DNA from: an uncultured Lachnoclostridium sp.
Lineage (GTDB): Bacteria; Bacillota; Clostridia; Lachnospirales; Lachnospiraceae
NCBI GenBank assembly: GCA_944381625.1
Contig: CALWLW010000021.1
Span: 1-64,000, forward strand
Reading direction: 5' to 3'
DNA: 64,000 bases
Below the pieces are notes generated by a model. The model had not been told where the DNA came from and ran no database searches. It saw only the letters and a list, made by a program, of their open reading frames with translations. Position 1 is the stretch's first letter. The number at the start of each line of letters is the position of its first letter. Shown in pieces: positions 1 to 8,347 of the stretch. The position numbers and the translations under genes were made by a program.

Positions 1-134
1 GCCCGGCGCGAGCTGGCTCGCAGAGGGATTCTGCTATCTTCAGGCATAGGGCGCTTAGCCCTGATCGAGGATTCAGCCGCGTAAGCGGCGATAGAGCAGC
101 GTCAGCTGCGGGAATCCGAGATGCATGGCTGAAT
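1..134 (+). repeat. structured dispersed repeat, copy A (cut by window edge)
   Basis: Right-hand 134 bp of a repeat seen three more times in this window. It carries a small hairpin (GCGAGC/GCTCGC), a GGGC/GCCC hairpin, then a GGATTC/GAATCC stem enclosing two hairpins (GCCGC/GCGGC and GCAGC/GCTGC), and ends in GCATGGCTGAAT. Relative to copy D the first hairpin has a paired A-T to G-C change in both arms, so pairing is kept. A further fragment containing CAGCCATGCGGCTGAAT follows at about 146-163. No protein is encoded. Confidence 0.85.
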
Positions 135-200
135 ATCGAGGACTCAGCCATGCGGCTGAATACTGTACGAAACAATCTCACAGGAATCGAGGTACCTTTC

Positions 201-1130
201 ATGAAAAAGAAGAAAGTCGTCGTTGCCCTGGGCCACAAGGCGCTGGGAGCCACGCTGCCCCAGCAGCAGACCGCGGTGAAGTACGCGGCGAAAGCCATCG
301 CAGATCTGGTGGAAGCAGACTGCCAGGTGGTCATCTCCCACAGCAACGCGCCCCAGGTGGGCATGATCCATACAGCTATGAACGAGTTCGGGAAACAGCA
401 CCCGGACTACACCTTCGCGCCCATGTCCGTCTGCTCGGCCATGAGCCAGGGATATATCGGCTACGACCTGCAGAACGCTATCCGGGAAGAGCTGCTCGGC
501 CGCGGGATCTCCTGCCCGGTGGCTACCATTCTGACGCAGGTCATTGTAAATCCTTATGACGATTCATTCTATAAGCCGGTGAAGGTCATCGGACGCGTGA
601 TGACCAGGGAAGAGGCGGACGCGGAAGAAGAAAAAGGGAATTATGTGACGAAGACAGAAGGCGGCTACCGCCGCATCGTCTCCGCCCCCAAACCGGAGGA
701 CATTGTGGAGATCGATGCCATCCGCACCCTTTCGGACGCAGGCCAGATCGTAATCGCCTGCGGCGGAGGCGGCATCCCCGTATTGAAACAGGGCAACCGT
801 CTCAAAGGCGCCAGCGCCGTGATCGAGAAAGACCTGGCCAGCGGACGTCTGGCAGAGCTTCTGGATGCGGATATGCTCCTTCTGCTCACCGGAGAGAAGC
901 ATCTGTACCTGAATTATGGTAAAGAAAACAGCCAGCCGCTCCACACGCTGACGGTGGAAAAGGCAAGGACCTACATCGCGGAAGGTCAGTTCCAGGAAGG
1001 GTCCATCCTTCCCAAAGTCGTGGCCGCCGTCTCCTTCGTCTCCGGCAAACCGGGACGTGTGACTGTGATCGCCGACCTGGACGACGCCAAAGCCGCACTG
1101 GAAGGGAAAGCCGGAACCATCATCCAGTAA
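201..1130 (+). CDS. arcC: carbamate kinase family protein, divergent signature
   Basis: 309 aa, the usual carbamate kinase length (family reaction: carbamoyl phosphate + ADP to ATP + carbamate, cytoplasmic). Family features include ACGGGGIPV in the middle, a KDLASGRLAELLDAD segment, and a C-terminal EGSILPKVVAA region. The start at 201 is chosen because MKKKKVVVAL is the normal N-terminus; an upstream ATG at 150 lies in the repeat. Two nucleotide/substrate loops differ from the usual form: GGNA reads GHKA (residues 11-14) and HGNGPQVG reads HSNAPQVG (47-54). Activity is therefore less certain than membership. No arginine deiminase genes are visible next to it. A terminator follows. Confidence 0.85.
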   Translation: MKKKKVVVALGHKALGATLPQQQTAVKYAAKAIADLVEADCQVVISHSNAPQVGMIHTAMNEFGKQHPDYTFAPMSVCSAMSQGYIGYDLQNAIREELLGRGISCPVATILTQVIVNPYDDSFYKPVKVIGRVMTREEADAEEEKGNYVTKTEGGYRRIVSAPKPEDIVEIDAIRTLSDAGQIVIACGGGGIPVLKQGNRLKGASAVIEKDLASGRLAELLDADMLLLLTGEKHLYLNYGKENSQPLHTLTVEKARTYIAEGQFQEGSILPKVVAAVSFVSGKPGRVTVIADLDDAKAALEGKAGTIIQ

Positions 1131-1171
1131 TCTTTCCGGCGTCTTCCGGTTCATTTTCATATCACAATGTC

Positions 1172-1219
1172 AAAAGCTCTGTCCTTCTCCCTGAGACGGG
1201 AAAAGGCACAGAGCTTTTT
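1172..1219. terminator. bidirectional terminator between arcC and coaX
   Basis: AAAAGCTCTGT pairs with ACAGAGCTTTTT, with a U-rich tail on either strand. It sits between two convergent genes and can serve both. Confidence 0.85.
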
Positions 1220-1231
1220 CATGCACTGCTT

Positions 1232-1996
1232 TTACAGATTCTTTTCGTAGATAATCTTCAGCCCTTTCAGGAGCAGCGCGTCGTCCAGGATCATCTCATG
1301 GCGGCAGTGGGGAATCAGCGCTTTCGCCAGCCCTCCGGTGGCTACCACCGTCAGCTTCTGTCCCATCTCCTCTTCCATCCGTTCCAGCATCCCGTCGACC
1401 AGCGCCGCATTTCCGTAGAAAACACCGCTCTTCATGCAGTCGATGGTGTTTTTACCGATCAGACGGGCCGGCGGCTCAATACTGATCTTGGGAAGCTGCG
1501 CGGTCCTGGCCGTCAGCGTGTCCGCCGCAATGCGCACGCCGGGGATAATGGCTCCGCCGATATAATTCTTCTTCTCATCCACAATACAGATCGTCGTCGC
1601 CGTGCCCATATCGATGATGGCCGCCGGCACCGGGTACTCGTGTACCACCGCCACCGCGTTCACGATCCGGTCGCTGCCCACCTCCCTGGGGTTGTCCATG
1701 ATGATATTCAGACCGGTTCTGATCCCCGGCCCCACTACCATCACCTCTTTTCCCAGCACCTTTTCCACCGACCGTTTCACAATGTTGGTTACCGGAGGCA
1801 CCACAGACGAGATGATCCCGCCTTCCAGCCTGGAGAAAGGAATCCCGTACAGTTCCAGCACATTTTTAAAGCTGATGGCATATTCCAGTTCCGTCCTGGT
1901 GGATACCGTGGACAGCCGCTCCACGAAACAGATCTCATCCCCGTCGATGCATCCCACCACAATATTTGTATTACCGATATCTACTGCAAGTATCAT
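1232..1996 (-). CDS. coaX: type III pantothenate kinase
   Basis: 254 aa. It phosphorylates pantothenate in the first step of CoA synthesis. The N-terminal ASKHA phosphate loop DIGNTN is at residues 5-10, followed by GSDRIVNAVA, the second phosphate motif IDMGTATT and GGAIIPGVRIAADTL. The start at 1996 has GAGGG upstream and gives the normal MILAVDIGNTN N-terminus; an in-frame extension to 2068 has no family support. It is divergent from coaBC, which acts two steps later in the same pathway, with a structured repeat between them. Confidence 0.96.
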   Translation of the reverse strand: MILAVDIGNTNIVVGCIDGDEICFVERLSTVSTRTELEYAISFKNVLELYGIPFSRLEGGIISSVVPPVTNIVKRSVEKVLGKEVMVVGPGIRTGLNIIMDNPREVGSDRIVNAVAVVHEYPVPAAIIDMGTATTICIVDEKKNYIGGAIIPGVRIAADTLTARTAQLPKISIEPPARLIGKNTIDCMKSGVFYGNAALVDGMLERMEEEMGQKLTVVATGGLAKALIPHCRHEMILDDALLLKGLKIIYEKNL

Positions 1997-2080
1997 ATAA
2001 TTTCCCTCTTTTTTCATGTTTTTAATAATGTAACACATCCTGTCCATTTTGTGATATACTTTTTGCAAAATAATGTAACT

Positions 2081-2177
2081 ATTCAGACATAGGGCGCTTA
2101 GCCCATATCGAGGATTCAGCCGCTGGGGCGGCGATAGAGCAGCGTTAGCTGCGGAAATCCGAGACGCATGGCTGAAT
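2081..2177 (+). repeat. structured dispersed repeat, copy B (internal form)
   Basis: 97 bp that begins ATTCAGACATAGGG and ends GCATGGCTGAAT. It keeps the GGGC/GCCC hairpin and the GGATTC double-hairpin part but lacks the left long hairpin of copy D. It occupies most of the coaX-coaBC intergenic region and would form part of the coaBC leader. Confidence 0.85.
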
Positions 2178-2208
2178 AATTCTAAAACGAATCCGGAGGT
2201 TTCTTACT

Positions 2209-3402
2209 ATGTTGAAAAATAAATGCGTCGTCCTGGGCGTGACCGGCAGCATCGCCGCCTACAAGGCCGCTTCCCTGGCCAGCGCCCTGAAAAAACTGCA
2301 CTGCGACGTGCAGGTGATCATGACCGCCAACGCGGCCAAATTTATCCATCCCATCACCTTTGAGACGCTCACCGGCAATAAATGCCTGGTGGATACCTTT
2401 GACCGGAATTTTTCTTTTGAAGTAGAGCATATCTCCGTGGCCAAGCGGGCGGATCTGGTGCTGATCGCCCCGGCCTCCGCCAATGTCATCGGCAAACTGG
2501 CCCACGGCATCGCGGACGACATGCTGACCACCACCGTGATGGCCTGCACCTGCCCACGGCTGATCTCCCCGGCCATGAACACCGCCATGTATGAGAACCC
2601 GGTGGTGCAGGACAACCTCCGTCTTCTGAAGCAGTACGGCTGGCAGGTCATCGAACCGGCCTGCGGGCATCTGGCCTGCGGGGACACCGGAGCCGGCAAG
2701 ATGCCGGAGCCGGAAGAACTGCTGTCCTGGGTGCTGAAGGAAGCCGCGTATGCCAAAGACCTGACGGGCAAGCGCATCCTGGTCACCGCAGGTCCCACCC
2801 GGGAATCCATGGATCCGGTACGTTTTATCACCAATCATTCCACCGGAAAGATGGGCTATGCCATCGCCCGCGCCGCCATGCTGCGGGGCGCGGAGGTGAC
2901 GCTGGTGACCGGCCCCACGTCCATCACGCCTCCCCCCTTCGTCCATGTGGTCCCTGTGGAATCTGCCGAGAACATGTTCCAGGCCGTCACCGCCGTAGCG
3001 GACCGGCAGGACGCCATCATCAAAGCCGCCGCCGTGGCGGACTATACCCCGGTCTCAGTCAGCGAACAGAAGGTGAAAAAGAGCGACGGAGATATGAGTA
3101 TAGGGCTGAAGCGGACAAAAGATATTTTAAAGTTTCTCGGAGACCACAAACCGGAAGGACAGTTCCTGTGCGGTTTCTCCATGGAGACGGAGCATGTGCT
3201 GGAAAATTCCAGGGATAAGCTGAAGCGCAAGCACGCGGACATGATTGTCGCCAACAGCCTCCGCACCCAGGGCGCGGGCTTCGGCACGGATACCAACGTG
3301 GTAACCCTGATCACCAGGGACGGAGTGGAAGAGCTGCCCCTCATGACCAAGGATCAGGCGGCCCACCGGATTCTGGACCGGATCTTTACCTCTCCATCAT
3401 AA
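2209..3402 (+). CDS. coaBC: bifunctional phosphopantothenoylcysteine decarboxylase / phosphopantothenate-cysteine ligase
   Basis: 397 aa, full length. The CoaC half (about 1-185) is a flavoprotein: GVTGSIAAYKA at the FMN site, catalytic His74 in EVEHISVAK, PAMNTAMY (121-128), and the active-site Cys157 in LACGDTGAGKMPE. The CoaB half (about 187-397) starts at RILVTAGPTRE and has ITNHSTGKMGYA and AAVADYTPV. Together they convert 4'-phosphopantothenate to 4'-phosphopantetheine. The start has GGAGG nine bases upstream. It is divergent from coaX, a two-gene CoA locus. Confidence 0.97.
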   Translation: MLKNKCVVLGVTGSIAAYKAASLASALKKLHCDVQVIMTANAAKFIHPITFETLTGNKCLVDTFDRNFSFEVEHISVAKRADLVLIAPASANVIGKLAHGIADDMLTTTVMACTCPRLISPAMNTAMYENPVVQDNLRLLKQYGWQVIEPACGHLACGDTGAGKMPEPEELLSWVLKEAAYAKDLTGKRILVTAGPTRESMDPVRFITNHSTGKMGYAIARAAMLRGAEVTLVTGPTSITPPPFVHVVPVESAENMFQAVTAVADRQDAIIKAAAVADYTPVSVSEQKVKKSDGDMSIGLKRTKDILKFLGDHKPEGQFLCGFSMETEHVLENSRDKLKRKHADMIVANSLRTQGAGFGTDTNVVTLITRDGVEELPLMTKDQAAHRILDRIFTSPS

Positions 3403-3425
3403 CTTTTTCCCGCAGTATACAGACA

Positions 3426-3464
3426 GGGCCGTATCCGAAAGGCGTTCCGCCCCGGATACGGCCC
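3426..3464. terminator. terminator between coaBC and nudC
   Basis: GGGCCGTATCCG pairs perfectly with CGGATACGGCCC, followed by a short T run on the plus strand. The flanking genes converge here. Confidence 0.8.
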
Positions 3465-3472
3465 GTTTTCAC

Positions 3473-4318
3473 TTAAAAAGATCTCTCTTTTCCCGCTTTG
3501 AACAGACCGATCATCTCCCTGGTCAGGCTGACCCCGTCGTCCTCCATGGGGATCTCCTCCCGCTCGAACCACTGCCCCACCGACAATTCGTTCGTATCCA
3601 GGGTAATCGTCGTGTCCCCGTCCACCTCGCAGAAAAATCCGCACAGCAGCGTGGAAGTAAAGGACCAGGGCTGGCTCTTGTAGTAGCGGATATTCTTCAC
3701 CTTCAGCCCCACTTCCTCCATGACTTCCCTCTCCACTGTCTCCTCCAGCGTCTCGCCGATCTCCGTGAATCCCGCCACCAGCGCATAGTTCACGGTTCTT
3801 CCCTCACGGGGCGCGTATTTGGTCAGGAGCAGACGGTTCTGATCCGTCACCGCCACAATCACCCCCGGACAGATCTTGGGATAAACCGTATTCCCACAGT
3901 CCCTGCAGCGCATCATGCGCTCCACAAAGTCCGGCGCCATGAGCTTTCCGCACCGCCCGCAGTAGCGGTTGGCCCGGTACCATTCATCCAGCTGCTCCCC
4001 GGTCACACCGGCAAACGCCATATACCTGGGGCGGGCTTTTCGGAAGATCACCGGAGGTTCAAAACCATATCCCTCCGGGACCGCGTCCAGCCCATCCTTC
4101 AGCAAAAAGAAACGCTCTTCGCTGATGCTGAACAGATAGGTCAGATCCGGATCCATATGCTCGTCAATGATTTCTTTCAGCTTCGGGTAGCGGATCTTCC
4201 CGTCCTGGAACCGGCACAGCACGCGGCCGTCCCGGTACGTCAGGATCCAGTCCTCGGCCCCCGGCTCCATCTCCGTATAATGATTGTAAAATTTCTTCGG
4301 TGCAATATCCTGTATCAT
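3473..4318 (-). CDS. nudC: NADH pyrophosphatase (Nudix), NudC type
   Basis: 281 aa. It hydrolyses NAD(H) to NMN(H) and AMP; family members also decap NAD-capped RNA. It has a zinc ribbon with C120/C123 and C138/C141, a Nudix box starting GFTEIGETLEET (183-205, with REVMEEVGL), and SQPW at 215-218, the NudC hallmark. The start has AAGGA upstream. It is transcribed alone from the promoter at 4389-4417. Confidence 0.93.
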   Translation of the reverse strand: MIQDIAPKKFYNHYTEMEPGAEDWILTYRDGRVLCRFQDGKIRYPKLKEIIDEHMDPDLTYLFSISEERFFLLKDGLDAVPEGYGFEPPVIFRKARPRYMAFAGVTGEQLDEWYRANRYCGRCGKLMAPDFVERMMRCRDCGNTVYPKICPGVIVAVTDQNRLLLTKYAPREGRTVNYALVAGFTEIGETLEETVEREVMEEVGLKVKNIRYYKSQPWSFTSTLLCGFFCEVDGDTTITLDTNELSVGQWFEREEIPMEDDGVSLTREMIGLFKAGKERSF

Positions 4319-4388
4319 ATGTTCTGTCCTTGCTTTCTCTCATGTAGATTTCCGGCTTTCCCGAAACGGGCAAAGCCTTACGAAAACC

Positions 4389-4417
4389 ATTATAAACTTC
4401 CGTTCCCGCCCGCGCAA
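4389..4417 (-). promoter_or_regulatory. sigma-A-type promoter of nudC
   Basis: On the minus strand TTGCGC, 17 bp, then TATAAT, about 70 bp upstream of the nudC start. Confidence 0.65.
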
Positions 4418-4542
4418 TCATTCTGGTGCATTTCATACTTTTTTTAGAATCATACTGCCCCTGCAAAGAATCTTTGCGTGACATTTCCCGCTCTTTATGT
4501 CATGATAAAAACAGAAATACACAGGCAGGGGAGGCGCTGAAG

Positions 4543-5274
4543 ATGGCAAACGTGGGAAAGAATATCCGAAATCTCCGGACACAGAAAAAATTGACGCAGG
4601 ACGAACTGGCGGAAAAATTATTTGTCAGCCGCCAGACTGTCTCCAATTATGAGAATGGAAAATCCAACCCGGATATCGATACGCTGATCAAGATCGCGGA
4701 GATTATGGAAGTGGATGTAAACGCCCTGATCTACGGGCTCCCGGCGGATCAGACTGTTCAAAAAGAGCGGAGAAGAACTCTGGTTTTTCTGGTCATCCTT
4801 GTCTGCGTGGGGATCCTGTTGTACCGGTTCCAGGCTTTTCTCCGCGCTTTCGGCCAGGATACATTTATTATGCAACCTCTTTGGGTTACACACAATGTGG
4901 CATTTCCCTGCTACTATGTGCTGGCCGGATGGACGGCCATGCGGGCCGCCGGATGCTTCCTGCACGCCAGGCCCTTCTCCGGCAAATACGTTGCAAAAAT
5001 CCATCTGGCCATCATTCTGATCCTGGCCGGCGGCCTGATCCTTCTCCTGCCCAGATGCATACAGATGCTGGCCAGCGCTTTTCAGTCATACTACCGCCTC
5101 ATCCACAAAATCGAAGGCAACTACAGTTACACATATTTTATGATCCCCCTGTGGGATGACATCGCCAACAGGCTGTACCAGTTCCTTTTCCGAATTCCGG
5201 TTTTCCTCTTTTTCCTGCCCGGCGCAGCGCTGTGGATCACGAAACCCGATAAATCCGTTTCCCGTATACATTAG
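4543..5274 (+). CDS. XRE-family HTH regulator with membrane domain (copy 1)
   Basis: 243 aa. Residues 5-60 are a Cro/C1-type helix-turn-helix (GKNIRNLRTQKKLTQDELAE, then SRQTVSNYENGKSNPD). A short linker leads to a hydrophobic C-terminal half with about four membrane segments, ending ALWITKPDK. Start 4543 has GGGGAGG upstream; the upstream Met at 4426 gives an unrelated extension. It is probably a membrane-anchored DNA-binding regulator; target unknown. A paralogue of the same layout follows 35 bp downstream, which indicates tandem duplication. Confidence 0.85.
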   Translation: MANVGKNIRNLRTQKKLTQDELAEKLFVSRQTVSNYENGKSNPDIDTLIKIAEIMEVDVNALIYGLPADQTVQKERRRTLVFLVILVCVGILLYRFQAFLRAFGQDTFIMQPLWVTHNVAFPCYYVLAGWTAMRAAGCFLHARPFSGKYVAKIHLAIILILAGGLILLLPRCIQMLASAFQSYYRLIHKIEGNYSYTYFMIPLWDDIANRLYQFLFRIPVFLFFLPGAALWITKPDKSVSRIH

Positions 5275-5309
5275 ATTACACGAAATCTTTTATCAAAGGA
5301 GGAATCTTC

Positions 5310-5981
5310 ATGTCAGATATAGGAAAAAACATCCAGATGTTCAGAACGAAAAAGGGGATTTCTAAAGAGGCGCTGGCTAATATGCTGTCCGTCGATTTGC
5401 AGATCATCTGCGATTTTGAGGAAGGCAAGACGGAGCCGTCCATAGATATGCTCCCATCGCTCGCCAAAGCGCTTGATACAGATGCAGACGCCCTGTGTTC
5501 TTCCGCTGCCGACCTGGAAGCCGCCAGGAAAAAGCGAGGGAAATACCTGCTCCTTTTGCCGGTTATACTCATCTGCGGCATTTTTCTCTACCAGCTCATG
5601 TCTTCACTACGCACTTTTATGCAAAACACTTTCCACACCGGTCCTTATGTAGCCATGGGGTTTTTGGTAGTCCCAACCTATTATGCGGCGGCAGGATATT
5701 TTTCCATGTCTCTTGCAGGGTGTTTTTTGCATACCCGTCCCCTCACTTGTAAATATGTATGGGTGGTCCACATTCTTCTCCTGATCGCCTTGGCGTCCTA
5801 TTATGTGTTCATTATTCCATCATGCCTGAGTCTTTTCATAGATTTCCCACAATGGGGCGAATATTTCCGTATTCCGTTTAACTTTTTTATCATTCCAAAT
5901 AATCCTGAAATCCTTTTTGTCCTGGGCGCAGCCCTGTGGATCACTCATCCAGACAAACGCCGCGCCCTGCCCACCCTATAG
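5310..5981 (+). CDS. XRE-family HTH regulator with membrane domain (copy 2)
   Basis: 223 aa. Same design as its upstream neighbour: N-terminal HTH (DIGKNIQMFRTKKGISKEAL at the start) and a membrane C-terminus with shared motifs such as AGCFLHTRPL (copy 1: AGCFLHARPF) and ALWITHPDK. The HTH is more diverged: the usual SRQTVSNYENG helix reads SVDLQIICDFEEG. DNA recognition may therefore differ or be lost. AAGGAGG precedes the ATG. Its stop overlaps the stop of the convergent gene within CTATAG. Confidence 0.85.
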   Translation: MSDIGKNIQMFRTKKGISKEALANMLSVDLQIICDFEEGKTEPSIDMLPSLAKALDTDADALCSSAADLEAARKKRGKYLLLLPVILICGIFLYQLMSSLRTFMQNTFHTGPYVAMGFLVVPTYYAAAGYFSMSLAGCFLHTRPLTCKYVWVVHILLLIALASYYVFIIPSCLSLFIDFPQWGEYFRIPFNFFIIPNNPEILFVLGAALWITHPDKRRALPTL

Positions 5982-7037
5982 TTCTTTGCTGTACAGTTCT
6001 CTGGATGCCACGTAGATCTCTTCGCTTCCGATGCTGAACAGCGGTTCCTGTGTCGTATTCAACCAGATCAGAAACCTGCCCTTCGGTCCCAGCTCATTGA
6101 CCAGACGGCGGAGTTCCGCTTTCAGTCCTTCGGGCGTCATGTCAACCGGAACGACACAGCTGGACTGCGCCAGACGGTCTCCATACAGTTCCATCGTGCG
6201 CTTTTTGTCATTGCTGTTGTCCTGTCCTTCCCAGAAATCAAACCCTGCTTCAATGATCGCTTCCATGTGTGCCTCGATGCATCCGCAGGAATGGAAATTC
6301 ATATAGACGCCTAAGCCATGGGCCGCGTCGATCACTTTCTTATAATGAGGAAGCATGATCTCCCGGAACAGCTCTGTGGAGAAGAACGGGCTTCTCTGCG
6401 TTCCCATGTCGTCATGGAATGTAATCATATCAATGTCATATACCCGCTTCAGGATGCCGATCAGCTCCACATACCAGTCCGCCAGCCTGGTGTAAAAATC
6501 ATTTAGCGCCTCCGGCTCCTCCAGCAGATAACAGAACGCGTCCTCAAAGCTGGTCAGATCGGCGGTGCGCTCAAAAAAGCCGTTTACCAGCACTGCGACC
6601 GTAGGACGGTCCGGGCTTATCTTCCCTTTGTAATTCTCTTCAAAATCTTTCTCCCACTCCATGGATTTCAGATCCGGGAATTCCAGCTCCTCTTCCCATC
6701 TGGTAATGTCGCTTAAACGTCTGGTTCCCGGTTTCACCATGCTGGCATTGGTCAGCGGCTCATACTGCCACTCGATGCCGAACCAGTCTTTTCCGCCCTG
6801 CCAGCGCGCAACTGCGTCCGGCATGACCAACGGCTGGATAAAATTGAAATCCGTGTAATAATTGGGAACCCACAGCGGCTTCTCTCCTCTGCAGATCCGC
6901 AGAAAATTCTCCTTCGGCGTGATCGGCGTGTTGAATTTCCTCACTTCCAGCCCCGGCTCGCCGTAAGGCATGGGAAATGCCGGATACATCCCCACATCCT
7001 TTAATTCTTCTTCTCTTTTAAATGCATATTTTTCCAT
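5976..7037 (-). CDS. uroporphyrinogen decarboxylase-like (URO-D/MtaA superfamily) protein
   Basis: 353 aa TIM-barrel protein of the URO-D superfamily, which holds haem biosynthetic decarboxylases and cobalamin:CoM-type methyltransferases. YMNFHSCGCIEAHMEAIIEAG is the region that in methyltransferases supplies zinc/substrate ligands (His and Cys); FHDDMGTQRSPFFS precedes it. No other haem gene is near, so a corrinoid-linked methyl transfer or demethylation role is more likely than haem synthesis, but the substrate is unknown. AAGGAGGGG precedes the ATG. The divergent LysR gene is its likely regulator. Confidence 0.75.
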   Translation of the reverse strand: MEKYAFKREEELKDVGMYPAFPMPYGEPGLEVRKFNTPITPKENFLRICRGEKPLWVPNYYTDFNFIQPLVMPDAVARWQGGKDWFGIEWQYEPLTNASMVKPGTRRLSDITRWEEELEFPDLKSMEWEKDFEENYKGKISPDRPTVAVLVNGFFERTADLTSFEDAFCYLLEEPEALNDFYTRLADWYVELIGILKRVYDIDMITFHDDMGTQRSPFFSTELFREIMLPHYKKVIDAAHGLGVYMNFHSCGCIEAHMEAIIEAGFDFWEGQDNSNDKKRTMELYGDRLAQSSCVVPVDMTPEGLKAELRRLVNELGPKGRFLIWLNTTQEPLFSIGSEEIYVASRELYSKEL

Positions 7038-7102
7038 CTGAAGCCCCTCCTTAATGGTTTTCTGATTTTGTTCGCTTTCAGTATAGCGCTTTTAGAGGCG
7101 GC

Positions 7103-7114
7103 TGCATAATTGCA
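7103..7114. promoter_or_regulatory. candidate LysR operator
   Basis: TGCATAATTGCA is an inverted repeat of TGCA arms that fits the T-N11-A LysR box (with the following A), in the intergenic region between the URO-D-like gene and the LysR gene. Position fits; binding not shown. Confidence 0.45.
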
Positions 7115-7211
7115 AAACGGACACAGATCATTCCCACCTGGAATAACCTCCCGGATTCTGTACAGGAATCCGCCGCTGTGTTAAAATAGATTTGCAGAAC
7201 GGAGGCAAATT

Positions 7212-8132
7212 ATGAAATATTTTAATATGCTGGACATCAGCCTTTCCCAAATACAGATGTTTCTGGCGGTGGCGGAACACGAAAGTATCACTCAGGCGGC
7301 AAAAACACTGAATATGACGCAGTCCACCGTCAGTAAAAATTTAAGATATATGGAAGACACCCTGGGGCTCTATCTTTTTATCCGCGACAAACAGACGCTG
7401 AAGCTGACTCCTGCCGGACGCCTTTTGCAGGAGGAATTTACCCGCGTCTATGTAATGCTCCAAAATTCACTTGAAAAAGCCCATGTGCTGCAGACCGGCC
7501 TCCAAACCCCTGTGCTGGTGGGCATCCCGGATTCCTCACACCTGGAAAAAATCTTCCTCCGTACCAAAAACCATCTGCAAAAAGACCGGATCAACGCCAA
7601 TTTCCATATTGAATGTCTCACATTCAAAGAGCTGCAGTCAAAGCTGGCCAACGGATCCATCGATCTTGTGGTCACCTGCGGATTCGACGCTGATTCCTAC
7701 GATTCCCCCGACTTTGTGGTCACCTCCATTCCAGTGGGCGGATATTTCGCTTATATGGACCGCCAAAATCCTCTTAGCCAAAAAGAGTCCATCCGCATGG
7801 AGGATCTGAAATCCAGTCCTTTTCTGGTGGTGTCCCCGCTTTTTACGCCCACGTACGAAAAACTGGTTCTGGAACTTTGCAGAAGAGCCGGCTTCCATCC
7901 TCTGATCTCCCGCTATGTATCATCCCCCAATGCTTTCATCTGCAATTTTGACACCGGGCAGGAGGTCTTTCTGGCGGACATGTACATGCGTGAAAGTGAA
8001 AATCCGGCGCTGGCAAGAGTCCCCATCCTGGAGACGGACAGTTCCATGATCTTTATCCGCAGAAAGGTGACTGAAAATCCATATCTGTCGTTCCTATATG
8101 AGAAAATTATCGAATACTGGAATCAAAGCTGA
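7212..8132 (+). CDS. LysR-family transcriptional regulator
   Basis: 306 aa, normal LysR length. N-terminal winged HTH: LSQIQMFLAVAEHESITQAA followed by LNMTQSTVSKNLRYME; effector domain from about residue 95. ACGGAGG upstream fixes the start. Divergent from the URO-D-like gene, with a T-N11-A site between, so that gene is the probable target. The effector is unknown. Confidence 0.93.
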   Translation: MKYFNMLDISLSQIQMFLAVAEHESITQAAKTLNMTQSTVSKNLRYMEDTLGLYLFIRDKQTLKLTPAGRLLQEEFTRVYVMLQNSLEKAHVLQTGLQTPVLVGIPDSSHLEKIFLRTKNHLQKDRINANFHIECLTFKELQSKLANGSIDLVVTCGFDADSYDSPDFVVTSIPVGGYFAYMDRQNPLSQKESIRMEDLKSSPFLVVSPLFTPTYEKLVLELCRRAGFHPLISRYVSSPNAFICNFDTGQEVFLADMYMRESENPALARVPILETDSSMIFIRRKVTENPYLSFLYEKIIEYWNQS

Positions 8133-8159
8133 CTTTTTGCTGACTTTTTAGAAATATTC

Positions 8160-8188
8160 TTGCATACCAGAAATGATATGTGTATAAT
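8160..8188 (+). promoter_or_regulatory. promoter of the folT leader
   Basis: TTGCAT, exactly 17 bp, TATAAT. The expected start near 8195 is just before the riboswitch P1 stem. Confidence 0.85.
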
Positions 8189-8197
8189 AAGGCCGTC

Positions 8198-8301
8198 ATG
8201 CGAAGTAGAATCCGACGCGTCAAGTGTCCGTGGATGGGGAGTTGTCACGGGACGAAAAGCCAAAGAGGCTTACGATGTCTGATTCGCACCCGTTGCTGCA
8301 T
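8198..8301 (+). ncRNA. THF riboswitch (folT class)
   Basis: The segment has the tetrahydrofolate aptamer core: GTAG after the P1 strand, CGCGTCAAGTGTCC followed by GGATGGGGAG, a pairing TCACGGGACGAA, a variable hairpin (AAGCC/GGCTT) and GATTCGCACCCGTTGCTGC closing P1 (ATGC/GCAT). A small hairpin (GTACATCT/AGATGTA) lies between the aptamer and the AGGAGGT of folT, so control is probably at translation initiation. The next gene is the folate ECF S-component, the usual target. Confidence 0.93.
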
Positions 8302-8347
8302 ATGAGTACATCTCAGATGTAGTACGCAGATTCAGGAGGTGTATTTT

